From: Loripinus fragilis | Lineage: Eukaryota; Mollusca; Bivalvia; Lucinida; Lucinidae | Reading direction: 5' to 3' | NCBI GenBank assembly: GCA_964019695.1 | Contig: OZ026517.1 | Coordinates: forward strand, 76,170,252 to 76,234,251 | DNA length: 64,000 bases | Part shown: positions 32,398 to 44,315 of the stretch, piece by piece | Position numbering within the stretch: the stretch's first letter is position 1 | Layout: every line of letters starts with the position of its first letter | Translations under genes and position numbers: made by a program | Notes under the pieces: generated by a model | What the model was told of the DNA's origin: nothing | The model's input: only the letters and a program-made list of their open reading frames with translations | Database searches by the model: none

Positions 32398-32735
32398 CTC
32401 GGGCCGCGTAGGGCAGTCAGTAACGTGTCTGGCTACAGATGCGAAGCTGACTGCAGATCCAGGGGTCGCGAGTTCGATCCCGGCCCGGTCCCATACTTTC
32501 GTGGAGATTGATCATGAAATAATTTCTACGGTCATTCTCCTCCCTTCCGCTGAATCATTCATGAAGGGTTGTTGTCAGTTACAAGCGAAAGTATGTGCAC
32601 GATTACTAGTTAACTGCTTGTAAAAGCTTGCCCAGGAAAAAAGTGTGGTTAGGTGAACTGACCGTCCCGCAATGACCATAGCTGTGGACTTGGGACGTAA
32701 AGCAACAAAACAAACAAACAAACAAACAAACAGTA
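32398..32735 (+). mobile_element. tRNA-derived SINE, family B, copy 2
   Basis: Aligns throughout with 16261-16590: head with GCAGTCAGTAACGTGTCTGG and GAGTTCGATCCCGG, body with TTTCGTGGAGATTGATCATG, tail GGGACGTAAAGCAAC followed by (CAAA)n. A convincing target duplication was not found. Confidence 0.88.
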
Positions 32736-33252
32736 TAGAAAAAGTGATTTTTTAGACCTGTGACTTCAAAACATAAAACTACAACTGTTTTAACATTTAT
32801 TGAGATGTGTTAAGCTGATTGGTCAAGAACGGTCATCTAATCGTATTGACCTGTATTTCATTTTTCAATGAACTTTGGTTCGTATTCATGAGGGGCGGGG
32901 ACATTCACAGCAGAACTTCTTTTGTGATACTGTACACTGCTTCTATGAAGAGAAATGGACAGTCGGCAACTACTTACACTTTACTTTATACACTTACACA
33001 AATATTTTCAGGTGGAAAAGCAAAGATTAACTTACATACGACGCTCAAATTAACAGTAATCATGCCAATCAGCTGTTGAATGTGATCTCGACGCCATCTT
33101 ATTTTTTTGAACTTCATGACATCATCGTACGCGTCATAGTGCATGTCATAGTCTAAATGCTTGAAACTTTATTAACTGGTAATGTCATTTTAAGGAAAAC
33201 ATAATTAAAAAATACTTAGGAAAAAGAATAATGAAAGAAGTTGTAATTATAA

Positions 33253-33600
33253 TTGAAATTAATTTTTCTGCGTTCACAGAGTTTTGAAATGTCGTTTAAA
33301 TTACATCTAATTTTAGCTTTGGTTTTCATGCAAATTAGATGTAATTTTTCCGACATTTCATACCTCAGTGAAACACAGAAAAATAACTTTCAATTCTTAA
33401 ATGAGACCTACTCACCCAACAGTGATATTTTAACCTGCGCATCCTGCATCTGTTACTCATCATTTTGTCTCAGGGGATGCAACGTTTTTATTTCAGCCAG
33501 TCCCAGGATGCAATGGTATTGCAGATTTGTCATGAAAAATCGTGTTCTGGACTCAAAGTTTGCAGTTGGGCCCATTGATATGGGAAACAGCGAGTCCTAG
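33253..33600 (+). CDS. uncertain small ORF, Cys-rich, signal-like start
   Basis: A 115-codon frame. From the internal Met at 33289 it begins MSFKLHLILALVFMQI, which looks like a secretion signal, followed by a Cys-rich patch (TCASCICYSSFCLRGC). A CAG preceded by pyrimidines lies just upstream (33280), as for a 3' splice site. However, the signal-like codons coincide with a perfect 16-bp-arm inverted repeat (33298-33347), which would explain the hydrophobic codons without selection. The frame also ends 15 bp before a transposon insertion. No family is recognised; it is more likely chance than a gene. Confidence 0.18.
   Translation: MKLIFLRSQSFEMSFKLHLILALVFMQIRCNFSDISYLSETQKNNFQFLNETYSPNSDILTCASCICYSSFCLRGCNVFISASPRMQWYCRFVMKNRVLDSKFAVGPIDMGNSES
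33286..33359. repeat. inverted repeat, 16-bp perfect arms plus outer stem
   Basis: AAATTACATCTAATTT (33298-33313) and AAATTAGATGTAATTT (33332-33347) are exact complements, and GAAATGTCG / CGACATTTC extend the stem outward. The loop is about 18 bases. Confidence 0.93.
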
Positions 33601-33614
33601 GACCCATAAGCTCA

Positions 33615-33998
33615 CAGGGTTCGCACAGGCTTGAAAAGTACTTGAATTTAGAGGGCTTTCTTGAAAAGTCCTTGAAAATGAAATCTGCCTTGAAAAGTAC
33701 TGGAAAATCACTCAAAAACCTTGAACAGTCCTTGAATTCTACTATTTTCTGTAGGTCTTAGCACTGTTGATGGAGACCTAAATCAGTATAAAATTGTTGT
33801 GCCTTTATTTGGTGCAGCATATGCTAATTTTCCAGTACTAATGTCTCCATTATCTCAGTCTAGCATTTCTGAAGTAGAATTTTAACACTTAGATCAGTAT
33901 TTTTCATTAACTTTAAGTCCTTGAAAACTGTTTGAGAGGCTTTCAGAAGTCCTTGAAAAGTCCTTGAATTTTACTCATACTTGCTTGTATGAACCCTG
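33615..33998. mobile_element. CAGGGTTC-type MITE, copy 2
   Basis: Ends CAGGGTTCGCACAGG and GTATGAACCCTG are flanked by a perfect 5-bp duplication GCTCA (33610-33614, 33999-34003). The central palindrome is half lost: TTGTGCCTTTATTTGGTGCA remains near 33795 but its right arm is deleted after GCATATGC. Otherwise collinear with 30246-30659. Confidence 0.9.
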
Positions 33999-34439
33999 GC
34001 TCAACTTTGTAAATGAATCACTGCCCAAGCTATTGAATTAAGCTGTTTAGTACTCTCTATTTACATTGCCTGTCTTTCTATTCTTTCAGTCCATGCATTA
34101 TTGTGAAAACAAATAACCCTTTGTATACTAATGATATATTCCATCTGGTTTGATACAATAAACTTGGGATAGTCCATTGTACATATCTAGATGTGTCAGA
34201 TTATAATTTTCATAAATATTGTATTCTTTTGTCTGAAGATCTTTTTAACCTTTACAAACAGGGTACACCCTGATGAAATGCAGCATTATGCTGCATTTCT
34301 GTTTGCAAAACAACTTGTTTAGGGGTTTCCTGAATACAAAGGATTAAGACAAAATAAAAAAAATGATTTTCTTCAACATCTTGTAAAGTTCAAAAATAGT
34401 TTCCCTCCCAATAGCTTCCTAACACTACCATGTCATGTC

Positions 34440-36645
34440 TTGGAAAATGTCATAGAATCATTTGATCTCAACAGCTGATCCTTAGACTATGAATGTCTTG
34501 GACAAGCTCAAAGAGTTGTTCCCTCTCAACAGATTCCTTACACTATCAATGTCTATCAATGTTGTGGACAAGTTCAAAGAATTGTTCCCTCTCAACAGCT
34601 TCCTTACGCTACCAATGTCTATCAATGTCGTGGACAAGTTCAAAGAATTGTTCCCTCTTAACATCTTCCTTACACTATCAATGTCTTGGACAAGTTCAAA
34701 GAATTGTTCCATCCTAACTTACACTATCAATGTCTTGGACAAGCTCACAGAATTGTTTCCTCCTAACTTACACTTTCAATTTCTTGGACAGGTTCATAGA
34801 CTTTTTCCTCTCAACAACTTCTTGGACAAGTTCAAAGAATTGTTTTCTTTCAACAATTTCCTTACACTATCAATATCTTGGACACATTCATAGAATTGTT
34901 TTCTTTCAACAACTTCCTTACACTGTTAATATCTTGGACACATTCATAGAATTGTTTTCTTTCAACAGCTTCCTTACACTATCAATATCTTGGACACATC
35001 CATAGAATTGTTTTCTTTCAACAGCTTCCTTACACTGTCAATATCTTGGACACATCCATAGAATTTTTCCTCTCAACAACTTCTTGGACAAGTTCAAAGA
35101 ATTGTTTTCTGTCAACAATTTCCTTACACTATCAATATCTTGGACACATTCATAGAATTGTTTTCTTTCAACAGCTTCCATACACTATCAATATCTTGGA
35201 CACATCCATAGAATTCTTTTCTTTCAACAACTTCCTTACACTGTCAATATCTTGGACACATCCATAGAGTTGTTTTCTTTCAACATCTTCCTTACACTAT
35301 GATAATCTTGGACACATTCATAGATTTGTTTTCTTTCAACAACTTCCTTACACTATCAATATCTTGGACACATCCATAGAATTGTTTTCTTTCAACATCA
35401 TCCTTACACTATCAATATCTTGGACACATTCATAGGTTTGTTTTCTTTCAACAACTTCCTTACACTATCAATATCTTGGCCACATCCATAGAGTTGTTTT
35501 TTTCAACAACTTCCTTACACTATCAATATCTTGGACACATCCATAGAATTGTTTTCTTTCAACAACTTCCTTACACTGTCAATATCTCGGACACATCCAT
35601 AGAATTGTTTTCTTTCAACAACTTCCTTACACTATCAATATCTTGGACTAGTTCATAGAATTGTTTTCTTTCAACAACTTCCTTACACTGTCAATATCTT
35701 GGACACATTCATAGAATTGTTTTCTTTCAACAGCTTCCTTACACTGTCAATATCTTGGACAAATCCATGGAATTGTTTTCTTTCAACAGCTTCCAGACAC
35801 TATTAATATCTTGGACACATCCATAGAATTGTTTTCTTTCAACAGCTTCCTTACACTGTCAATATCTTGGACACATCCATAGAATTGTTTTCTTTCAACA
35901 ACTTCCTTACACTATCAATATCTTGGACACATCCATAAAATTGTTTTCTTTCGACAGCTTCCTTACACTGTCAATATCTTGGACACATCCTTAGAATTGT
36001 TTTCTTTCAGCAGCTTCCATACACTATCAATATCTAGGACACATCCATAGAATTGTTTTCTTTCAACAACTTCCTTACAATATCAATATCTTGGACACAT
36101 CCTTAGAATTGTTTTCTTTCAGCAGCTTCCATACACTATCAATATCTTGGACACATCCATAGAGTTGTTTTTCTTCAACAACTTCCTTACACTATCAATA
36201 TCTTGGACACATCCATAGAGTTGTTTTCTTTCAACAGCTTCTTTACACTATCAATATCTTGGACACACCCATAGAATTGTTTTCTTTCAACAGCTTCTTT
36301 TCACTATCAATATCTTGGACACACCCATAGAATTGTTTTCTTTCAACAGCTTCTTTACACTATCAATATCTTGGACACATCCATAGAATTTTTCCTCTCA
36401 ACAACTTCTTGGACAAGTTCAAAGAATTGTTTTCTGTCAACAATTTCCTTACACTATCAATATCTTGGACACATCCATAGAATTGTTTTCTTTCAACAAC
36501 TTCCTTACACTATCAATATCTTGGACTAGTTCATAGAATTGTTTTATTTCAACAGCTTATCCTTAGACTATTAATGTTTATGACAAAATTATAGAATTGT
36601 TCCATCTCAACAGCTTCCTTACACTATTGATGTCTTAGGTCCGGT
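34440..36645. repeat. 56-bp minisatellite, about 39 units
   Basis: The unit contains ACTATCAATATCTTGGACAC, ATCCATAGAATTG and TTTTCTTTCAACAGCTTCCT, and repeats about every 56 bp with small variants (ACAAGTTCAAAGAATTG in the first part, ACACATCCATAGAATTG later). Because 56 is not a multiple of 3, frames rotate, giving the overlapping short frames seen in all phases; none is a plausible gene. The same minisatellite, as shorter blocks with a ~58-bp unit, ends each unit of the array at 37.07-59.6 kb. Confidence 0.95.
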
Positions 36646-36689
36646 TAAGCAAAAATTTTCAGCGTACAATTGCTATTATTGTCTTATCC

Positions 36690-36800
36690 ATCCGTTTAAA
36701 CATGTGTTTTGGGTGCTCAAAAGAACCGTCTCATTGAGACGGTTCTTTGAGCACCCACAGCATATGTTTTAGGATGAGACATAAGAAAAATAATTCTCAG
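36690..36800. mobile_element. palindromic MITE, GAACCGTCTC family, in minisatellite
   Basis: GGTGCTCAAAAGAACCGTCT and GAGACGGTTCTTTGAGCACC form an almost perfect hairpin (36711-36757, one base missing in the right arm). It lies between the main minisatellite and a few further units (36826-37060). Confidence 0.82.
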
Positions 36801-37445
36801 TTATGCACTTTTATCTGGGGGCCTGGATGTCTTAGGCAAGTTCATTGAAATGGTTCATCTCAACAACTGATTCATACAGTATAGATGTCTCGGACATTGC
36901 AAGAAAAATTCAAAGAATTGTTTTCTCTCAACAGCTGATTCTCTTTCTCAATGTCTTGAACAAGTGCATAGAATTGTTTTCTCTCAACAACAATATCAGT
37001 GTCTTGGTTAAGTTCATAGATTTTTCTACCTCAAAAACTTCTTTACGCTATCAATGTCTTGGTAAACAGGATAAATGTTGTTTAAAGTTAAGAAGCTTCT
37101 CTAGAAAAGTTTGTAAACAATACTTAATTTTCTTACTCCTCAACCAAAAATATGTTGTGGTTACTCAAAAGAGTCATGTCAATGAGACCCCAAACATATG
37201 TGAAAATATATGAGTAAGAAATTATTTTAAATTTGACTTAGAAAAAGTTTGTCTATATTTATCGACCATAGTATGCTGTTTCTTTATATTTTGTGCAAGA
37301 TCCTTCTAAGTTTCAGAAATATGGAATTGTGTACATTGTAGGCTTTCAATGAGTTCCTGAAACATGCATTTCTGGCTTTCTAAATGTGCTTTCCTATTCT
37401 GTACATCCTATTTCCAATTCCTTATGAATAAATTGTTAATTTTAA

Positions 37446-37664
37446 CCCTTCACTCCATAACAATGCCTTTTGATTCTTTTGAAATACCAGGTTTTTGAAA
37501 ATATTATGGAAAATGGAGCATTTGCTTATAAGGAGCAAATGCTCCATTTTCCATGATATTTCAAAAGTATTAGAAACTTACTTATATTTGTGTGTGAATT
37601 TCTTGATGTTGTCTAAGATAAGAAAATGATGTCATGATCTAAAAATAGCTTATGGAGTAAAGGG
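37446..37664. mobile_element. piggyBac-like MITE (CCC..ACTCCATAA ends), unit 1
   Basis: TTAA (37442-37445, 37665-37668) flanks ends CCCTTCACTCCATAA and TTATGGAGTAAAGGG. The interior contains the hairpin AATATTATGGAAAATGGAGC / GCTCCATTTTCCATGATATT around GCATTTGCTTATAAGGAGC. This family differs internally from 21002-21204 but shares TTAA targets and CCC/GGG ends. Confidence 0.9.
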
Positions 37665-38569
37665 TTAACTAAAGATATAGATATTTCAATTAAATTTATG
37701 AGATCTGCCAATTTTCTCTATGTTAAATTCATAATATTAAGGAAGTTGTAACCATCAAGGGCATTTAGTAAATGTGAACCATTCCATAATTAAACATTGC
37801 CCATTTGCACTCAGAAGCTTATGTCATTAAATTGGGTCCATTCTGAGTGCAATAGAGTAAGCCATGGTCATTTTGAGTTGAGATTAGATCCAGATCACAT
37901 AACCTGGATAGTTTTAAGTTGAACGACAATATTACCCCAAGTGTTGCTCATCATCAGCATAGTGTAGTGCTGATGTAAAAGTTCATAGTTAAGTGTTTGA
38001 GATAAATTAAGTTATTGAACCTGTGAGTTCTTCCTGCATCCTTGTGTTTGAACAAGGAACCAGCTGCCTAATTAATTTTGTGCACTTTCCTCAAATTGTT
38101 GAGCAATTATGAATGGATTTTCTGTCCCAGTGGTAAAAAATAGTACACTGTCACTTCTGCGCCAAAATATTTCATCAAATTTCTCATATGTATATAGGCA
38201 CTTTGGTCAAAGGGACCTTAGACATTTTTTAAATTATTTTAGTAAATATTATTGTTTGAATTTTTTGATCAGAATAACAAGGATTTTTAACCAATATGAC
38301 CCCCCATGCTGGGGGCCTTGGAAGGCTGGTGTGCTTTCCATTGGTAAATCTCATGAACAGACTCAATGAAACAGAGTCTGCTGTTATAAATTTTGTAGGA
38401 TCTGTCTATTTCTGAGGGACTCCTTTTTGACATATTATTATAATTTTTTCCCCTGACTGATTCATAATTTTATTTGCTGATTTTTTTGTTTTTTATTTTT
38501 TACTTTTTTTTTTGATGTGATGCTTTTTTATTTTTTTAGTTGAAACATTCTCCTTGTCAACAACTTTTC

Positions 38570-38715
38570 AGTCATGTCTGGATGTTTTCTGGGTTGAACC
38601 AGTTCTAAGCACAAGTTTAAATGTCTTGCTCAAGGACAAAACATATTGCATCTGGTGAGGCTCAGACCAGCGACCTCAAGTCAGCCACTCTTCCACTGAG
38701 CCACTGCACACCTTG
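38570..38715 (-). mobile_element. old SINE relic in array unit 1
   Basis: On the minus strand GCAGTGGCTCAGTGGAAGAG and GGTCTGAGCCTCACC keep the tRNA-like A and B boxes of SINE family A, and GTTGAACCAGTTCTAAGC belongs to its body. Equivalent relics are at 42020-42165, 47160-47305, 53458-53600 and 57598-57740, so it predates the array. Confidence 0.75.
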
Positions 38716-39189
38716 GATTTTATTTTGGAATACCTGATATATATATATTGTAACTTGAATCACACTTTTTCTTTTTCAATATCATTTAATCTGTCTTAAT
38801 TAAAAATTTGTTTTCTTTATTTTTCTTTTATTTAAATGTATTTAAAAGCAAGATGTTTTTAATTTTAAGAGTTAAGTGCTTAAATAACCTTGTTATTCAA
38901 AAGAATACAATGAGTATTTGATGGATATAAATTGATCATTCACATACACTTGAGAATGCAGAATTGACAGATAAATCAATTCATAAAAACACTATTTGAG
39001 GGGTGTGCTGGTATATACTGTTGCAAACCATATACATGTATAGATTGTTACTGATTAAAGTATCAACAGAATAGTTATTTCATGAATGCAACATTGCACA
39101 TTTGCTTAAGTAAGTCCATTGTGTTCATTTGAAATCATCAAGCCCTGTTAGGTCAGGTTATAGGAAAGTCATAGATCTTAAGTCAGTAT

Positions 39190-39690
39190 CTTAATCACCT
39201 GTCGCAAAGCAGATGGGAGATTTTGTGAGTCAGTCAAATCATCAGTCTATCAGTTCACTACTTTCATGTCTGCTCCATATCTCCCGAACCCTTTGAGTGA
39301 TTATCATCAAACTTCTCTCAAATAATCCTCTCAATAAGATGGTGTGTTGCCACAGTTCTAGGTCATAGGATTTTCCCTTGAGTTTTGTGTCTGTTACATA
39401 TCTCCTGAACCTTTAGAATTATTCTCATTAGACTTCACTCAAATATTCCCCTCAGTTAGATGACTTGGCAGATAGACTCAAGGTCAAGGTCATACTTCAA
39501 GGTCATGGGATTTACCCTTCAATTTTGTGTTGCTCATTATATCCCCTTTAGATGATTTTCATTAAACTTCATTCAAATGTTCCACTCAGTGCATGAATCA
39601 GCTACCCAAACTCGAGGTCACACTTCAAGGTCAAAAGATTTTGCTGGCAGAGTTATAGCTATCCTACAAACTGCTGTCTTCTTAACTAAA
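39190..39690. repeat. ~155-bp tandem repeat, three copies, in unit 1
   Basis: GCTCCATATCTCCCGAACC, TGTTACATATCTCCTGAACC and GCTCATTATATCCCC head three copies; each continues TTCATTAAACTTCACTCAAA-like, AAGGTCA words and GGATTTACCCTT. The same trio is in every array unit (for example gctcc at 47865, 48018 and 48174, spacings 153 and 156 bp). It resembles the cores of mollusc Helentron-like elements but has no ends. Confidence 0.75.
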
Positions 39691-40592
39691 AGACTAAGCT
39701 GATCAGTGCATTTGTTGTCTAACTCAGTTGAAGTTGTACTACATTTTGAATATCTTGCACAAGTTTGAGTCATTTTACCTATTACCATATTACTATTTCT
39801 CCCTTAAGTATTCTTAGCGTGTACCACATCAGAAATTCTCACTTCATTGCTGCTTAGATTAAGCTGTACCATATTTATTCGTTACACATAAGTACTTTTG
39901 GTTTAATTTGTACACAATTGAATTTCTTGCTTAGGTACTCTTCAAGTTACCAGGCCTGTAGATAATAGTGTGTTCCTGAAAATTATTTTATTTATTTCTC
40001 AACCTGATTGTTACACTATCAATGTCTTGGACAAGTTCATAGAACTGTTTCTTTTCAACTAGCTGATTGTTACACTATCAATTGTCTTGGCCAAGGTCAA
40101 TGAATTGTTTCTTCTTAAAAGCTTCCTTACACTATCAATCTCTGATGAAACAAGTTCCAAGAATTGTCTTCTCTACAGCTTTCTTGCACAATCAATTGTC
40201 TTAGACAAGTTCAAAGAATTGTTTCTTCTCTACAGCTTCCTTACGAAATCAATGTCTTGGACAAGTTCATAGAATTGTTTCCTCTCAACAGCTGATCCTT
40301 ACACTATCAGGGTCTTTCACAAGTCAAAGAATTGTTTCTTCTCTACAACTTCCTTACAAAATCATATGAAAGATTTGTTTCCTCTTCAACAGCTGATCCT
40401 TACAGCATTAATGTCTTAGATAAAGCCATTGAATATCTTTTTTCTTAACAGCTTCCTAACACTGAAGTTTCAATGTCTTAGACAAGATTGAAAATTGTTT
40501 TCCTCATAGCAGATGTGTTTCAGAAGGATAAAAGTTATTAACAGTGAAGAATGCTTCTTGATATGCATGGTAAATACGATAAATGTTGTTAA

Positions 40593-40805
40593 ACCCTATA
40601 CTTTATATTAACACATTTTGATACCTTTGTTGAAAATATGGAAAATTGAGCATTTAAAATAATTGCTCCTTGAGCTAATGCTCAATCTTCCATAATATTT
40701 TCAAGTGTTCAAAACTTTATTTATTTTTTTTCTTTGATTTTTTAAATGTTATCTAAAAAAGACAATTATGTCATGATCTAAAAATAGCCTGTGGAGTAAA
40801 GGCCT
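40593..40805. mobile_element. older TTAA MITE, unit 2 copy
   Basis: The left edge TTAAACCCTATACT and right edge GGAGTAAAGGCCTATAA are decayed forms of the CCC..ACTCCAT / ATGGAGTAA..GGG ends at 37446. The internal hairpin is present but imperfect (GGAAAATTGAGCATTT and AATGCTCAATCTTCC). In unit 1 the matching place reads GTTGTTTAAAGTTAAGAAG, an empty TTAA site. Units 3-5 share this insertion (from about 45094, 50072 and 55550). Confidence 0.75.
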
Positions 40806-43325
40806 ATAATATAAAGTGAAGAAGTTTGTAATCAAAACTTAATTTTCTTACTCCTCAACCAAAAATATCGTATGGTTACTCAAAAGAGTCATGTCAGTGA
40901 GACAGTTCTTTTGATTACCCTTAACATATGTGAAGATTAATAGGTAGAAAATATTTTAAATTTTACTTTGTATCAACCTTGATATGCTGTTTCTTCATAT
41001 TTTGTACAAGATCCTTTATGGAACTGTGTACATTGTAGACTTTCATTGATTCCTGAAACATGCTTTTCTGGCCTTCTAAATATGCTTTCTTATTCTATAT
41101 ATCCTTTTCTCATAACCATATAAATCAATTGCTTATTTTAACTTAGAAGATAATCCATATTTCACTATGCTATGTACATAATAATTATTATTATTAGTAG
41201 CAGGCTGTTACCATCTATAATGAAGGGCATTTAGTAAATGTGCATCACTCTATAACATCACCCCTTTTGCACTCAGAAGGTCACACTGTCATAGAAATCG
41301 GTCCATCTTGAGTGCAATAGGGTAAACTATGATAATTCTGAGTTCAGATAAGATCCAGAACATAACATGGAGTTTTAATTTGAACAAAAATGTTACCCCA
41401 AGTGTTGTTCTTCATCAGCATAGTGTAGTGCTGATTATAACTTTTTGAGTAAAATTAAGATAGGAGCCTGTGAGTTCTTCCTGCATCCTTGTGTTTGTAC
41501 AAGGAACCAACTGTCTGATTAATTTTGTGCACTTTTCTCAAATTGTTGAGCAATTATGAATGGATTTTCTGTCCCAGTTGAAAAAAACTACACTGTCACT
41601 TCTGCGACAAAATATTGCATCAAATTTCTCATATGTATATAGGCACTTTGGTCAAAGGGACCTAAGACATTTTTTGTCAATTATTTTAGTAAATATTATT
41701 GTTTGATTTTTTCATCAGAATAACAAGGGTTTTTTGACCAATATGACCCCCATGCTGGGGGCCTTGGAAGGCTGGTGTGCTTTCCATTGGTAATTCTCAT
41801 GAACAGACTCAATGAAACAGAGTCTGCTGTTTAATGTTAAATTTTGTAGGATCTCTCTTTTCCTGAGGGACTCCTTTTTGACAGATCATTTGAAATTTAT
41901 TTTCTCTGACTGATGCATAATTTCATTTGCTGATTTTTCTTATTTTTAAATTTTTCTTTTGATGTAATGCTTTTTTATTTTTCTTTTAGTTGAAACTTTC
42001 TTCTTGTCAACAACTTTTCAGTCATGTCTGGATGTTTTCTGGGTTGAACCAGTACTAAGCACAAGATTAATTGTCTTGCTCAAGGACAAAACATATTGCA
42101 TCTGGTGAGGCTCGGACCAGCGACCTCAAGTCAGTCACTCTCCCACTGAGCCACTGCACACCTTGGATTTTATTTTAGAATACCTGATATATATTGTTAC
42201 ATGAATCACACTTTTCCTTTTCAATATCATTTAATCTGTCTTAACTAAAATTTTTTTTTTTTCTTTATTTTCTTTTGTTTAATTGTATTTATAAAGCAAA
42301 ATGTTTTAAATTTTAAGAGTTAGGTTCTTAAATAACCTTGTTATTCAAAAGAATACAATGAGTATTTGATGGATATAAATTGATCATTCACATACACTTG
42401 AGATTGCAGAAATGACAGATAAATCAATTCATAAAAACACAATTTGAGGGATGTGCTGGTAAATACTGTTGCAAGCTATGTATAGATTGTTCCTGAGTAA
42501 AGTACCTAATTATGCTTTTATTCATGAATGCAACATTGCACATTTGCTAAAGTAAGTCCATTGAGTTCATTCGAAATCATCGAGCCCTGTTAGGGCAGCT
42601 AATGGGAAAGTCATACACTTAAGTCCGTAACTTAATCACCTGTCACAAAGCAGATGGGAGATTTTTCATGTCAGTCAAATCATCAGTCTATCAGTCTCCT
42701 ACTTTCATGTTTGCTCCGTATCTCCCGAACCTTTAGAGTGATTATCATCAAACTTCCCTCAAACAATCCACTTGATAAGTTGGTAAGTGTGTTGCCCCTG
42801 ATTCAGCTACCCAGGCTCAAGGTCACAGTTCTAGGTCATAGGATTTACCCTTGAATTTTGTGTCTGCTCCATATCTCCTGAACCTTTAGAATTATTCTCA
42901 TTAGACTTCACTCAAATATTCCCCTCATCAAGATGGTTTGCAGAACTCATGACTTGGCAGATAGACTCAAGGTCAAAGTCATACTTCAAGGTCTTGGGAT
43001 TTACCCTTCAATTTTGTGTTGGCTCATTATATCCCCTTTGAATGATTTTCATTAAACTTCATTCAAATGTTCTCCTTAGTGCATGAATCAGCTACCCATA
43101 CTGGAGGTCACACTTCAAGGTCAAAAGATTCTGTTGGCGGAGTTTTAGCTATCTTCCAGACTGCTGTCTTGATAACTAAAAGACTAAGCTGATCAGGGCA
43201 TTTGTTGTCTAACTCAGTTGAAGTTGTTTTACATTCACAAGTTCCAGTCATTTTACCTATTACCACATTTCAATTTCTCCCTTAAATATTCTTAGCATGT
43301 ACCACATCAGAAATTCTCACTTCAT

Positions 43326-44315
43326 TATACCCGCTTTTTCGTAAGAAAAATAGGGTATATTAATTTCGTACCAAAGTCGGTCCGTGCGTCTGTACGTCCG
43401 TCCGTCACGTTTCTTGTAATTGTATCTTCTCCTAAACCGTTGGACGTAGCAACTTCAAACTTTGTAGGTGCATAGATCACATGATGTAGAGGGAACTGGG
43501 TGACATTTCGTGTGACCTTGACCCCAAGGTCAAGGTCAAAGGTCAAATAATGTATTTTCTTGTAAATGCATCTCCTCATAAACTTTTCGAAGAAGCAACT
43601 TCAACTTTTGCCTGTGCATAGGTCACATGATGTCAAGGGTACTGGGCGACGTTTTGTGTGACCTTGACCCCAAGGTCGAGGTCAAAGGTCAAATAATGTA
43701 TTTTCTTGAAAAGGCATCTCCTCATAATGTTTTGGAAGTAGCAACTTCAAATTTTGCCTGTGCATAAGTCACATGATGTTGAGGGTGCTAGGCAACACTT
43801 CATGTGACCTTGACCTTGGGGTCAAGGTCAAATACCCCAAGGTCAAATAATGTATTTTCTTGTAAATGAATCTTCACCTGAACCATTGGACAAAGCAACT
43901 TCAAAGTTTACAGGTGCATAGGTCACATGATGTGGATGGTACTGGGCAACATTTTGTGTGACCTTGACTCCAAGGTCAAGGTCATATAATTTACTTTCTT
44001 GTAAATCCATCTTCTCCTAAACTGTTGGGCGTAGCAACTTCAAATTTGGCACATGCATAGGTCATATGATTTGGAGGGCACTGGACAACATTTTGTGTGA
44101 CCTTAACAACTAGGTCAAGGTCATATAATGTATTTTCTTGTAAATGCATCTCCTCCTTAACCATTGGACATATCAACTTCAAACTTCACAGGTGCATAGG
44201 TCACATTATGTAGAAGGTACTGAGCTACAATTTTGTGTGACCTTGACCCCAAGGTAAAGGTTATAGGTAAAAAAGCGGGTATTTGCGATGGTGTACCATC
44301 GACTGCTGCTCTAGT
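43326..44315 (+). mobile_element. Helentron-like non-autonomous element B
   Basis: The 5' end TATACCCGCTTTTTCG is echoed in reverse near the 3' end (AAAAAAGCGGGTAT, about 44271-44284). That is followed by a 3' tail with a short hairpin, CGATGGTGTACCATCG, and then CTGCTCTAGT. The core is six copies of a ~138-154-bp repeat (GTGCATAGGTCACATGATGT and CAACTTCAA words; anchors near 43471, 43617, 43763, 43917, 44056 and 44194). In units 3-5 the site reads TTCATTACTGTTAAG without interruption, so the insertion is between two T residues without a larger duplication. Subterminal inverted repeats, a 3' hairpin, tandem core and T-T insertion fit Helentron-associated elements (DINE-1 or pearl type). No protein is encoded. 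Confidence 0.8.

Larger units (their letters stand above)
37069..40576. repeat. long tandem array, unit 1 (most diverged)
   Basis: The unit is taken from GATAAATGTTGTT to the next occurrence. Order: GAACCGTCTC-type MITE relic; TTAA MITE (37446-37664, at a place unlike other units); TGCACTCAGAAG; GAGCAATTATGAATGGATTT (38100); CCATGCTGGGGGCC (38304); SINE relic; a three-copy ~155-bp repeat; CTGATCAG; and minisatellite block (39995-40510). Length 3508 bp, about 3285 bp without the MITE and its duplicated TTAA. It lacks the CAGGGTTC element. No gene is seen. Confidence 0.85.

Noticed and set aside
34482..35658. Several overlapping frames of 60-134 codons with repeated Ser-Trp-Thr-Ser-Ser / Leu-His-Tyr-Gln peptides
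   Set aside because: They are translations of the 56-bp minisatellite. The period is not a multiple of three, all phases are open in turn, and the same happens in every minisatellite block (40087, 48859, 55069, 59222).
34440..36645. Direct repeats that might suggest a CRISPR array
   Set aside because: There are no unique spacers: the whole 56-bp period is repeated. The genome is animal.
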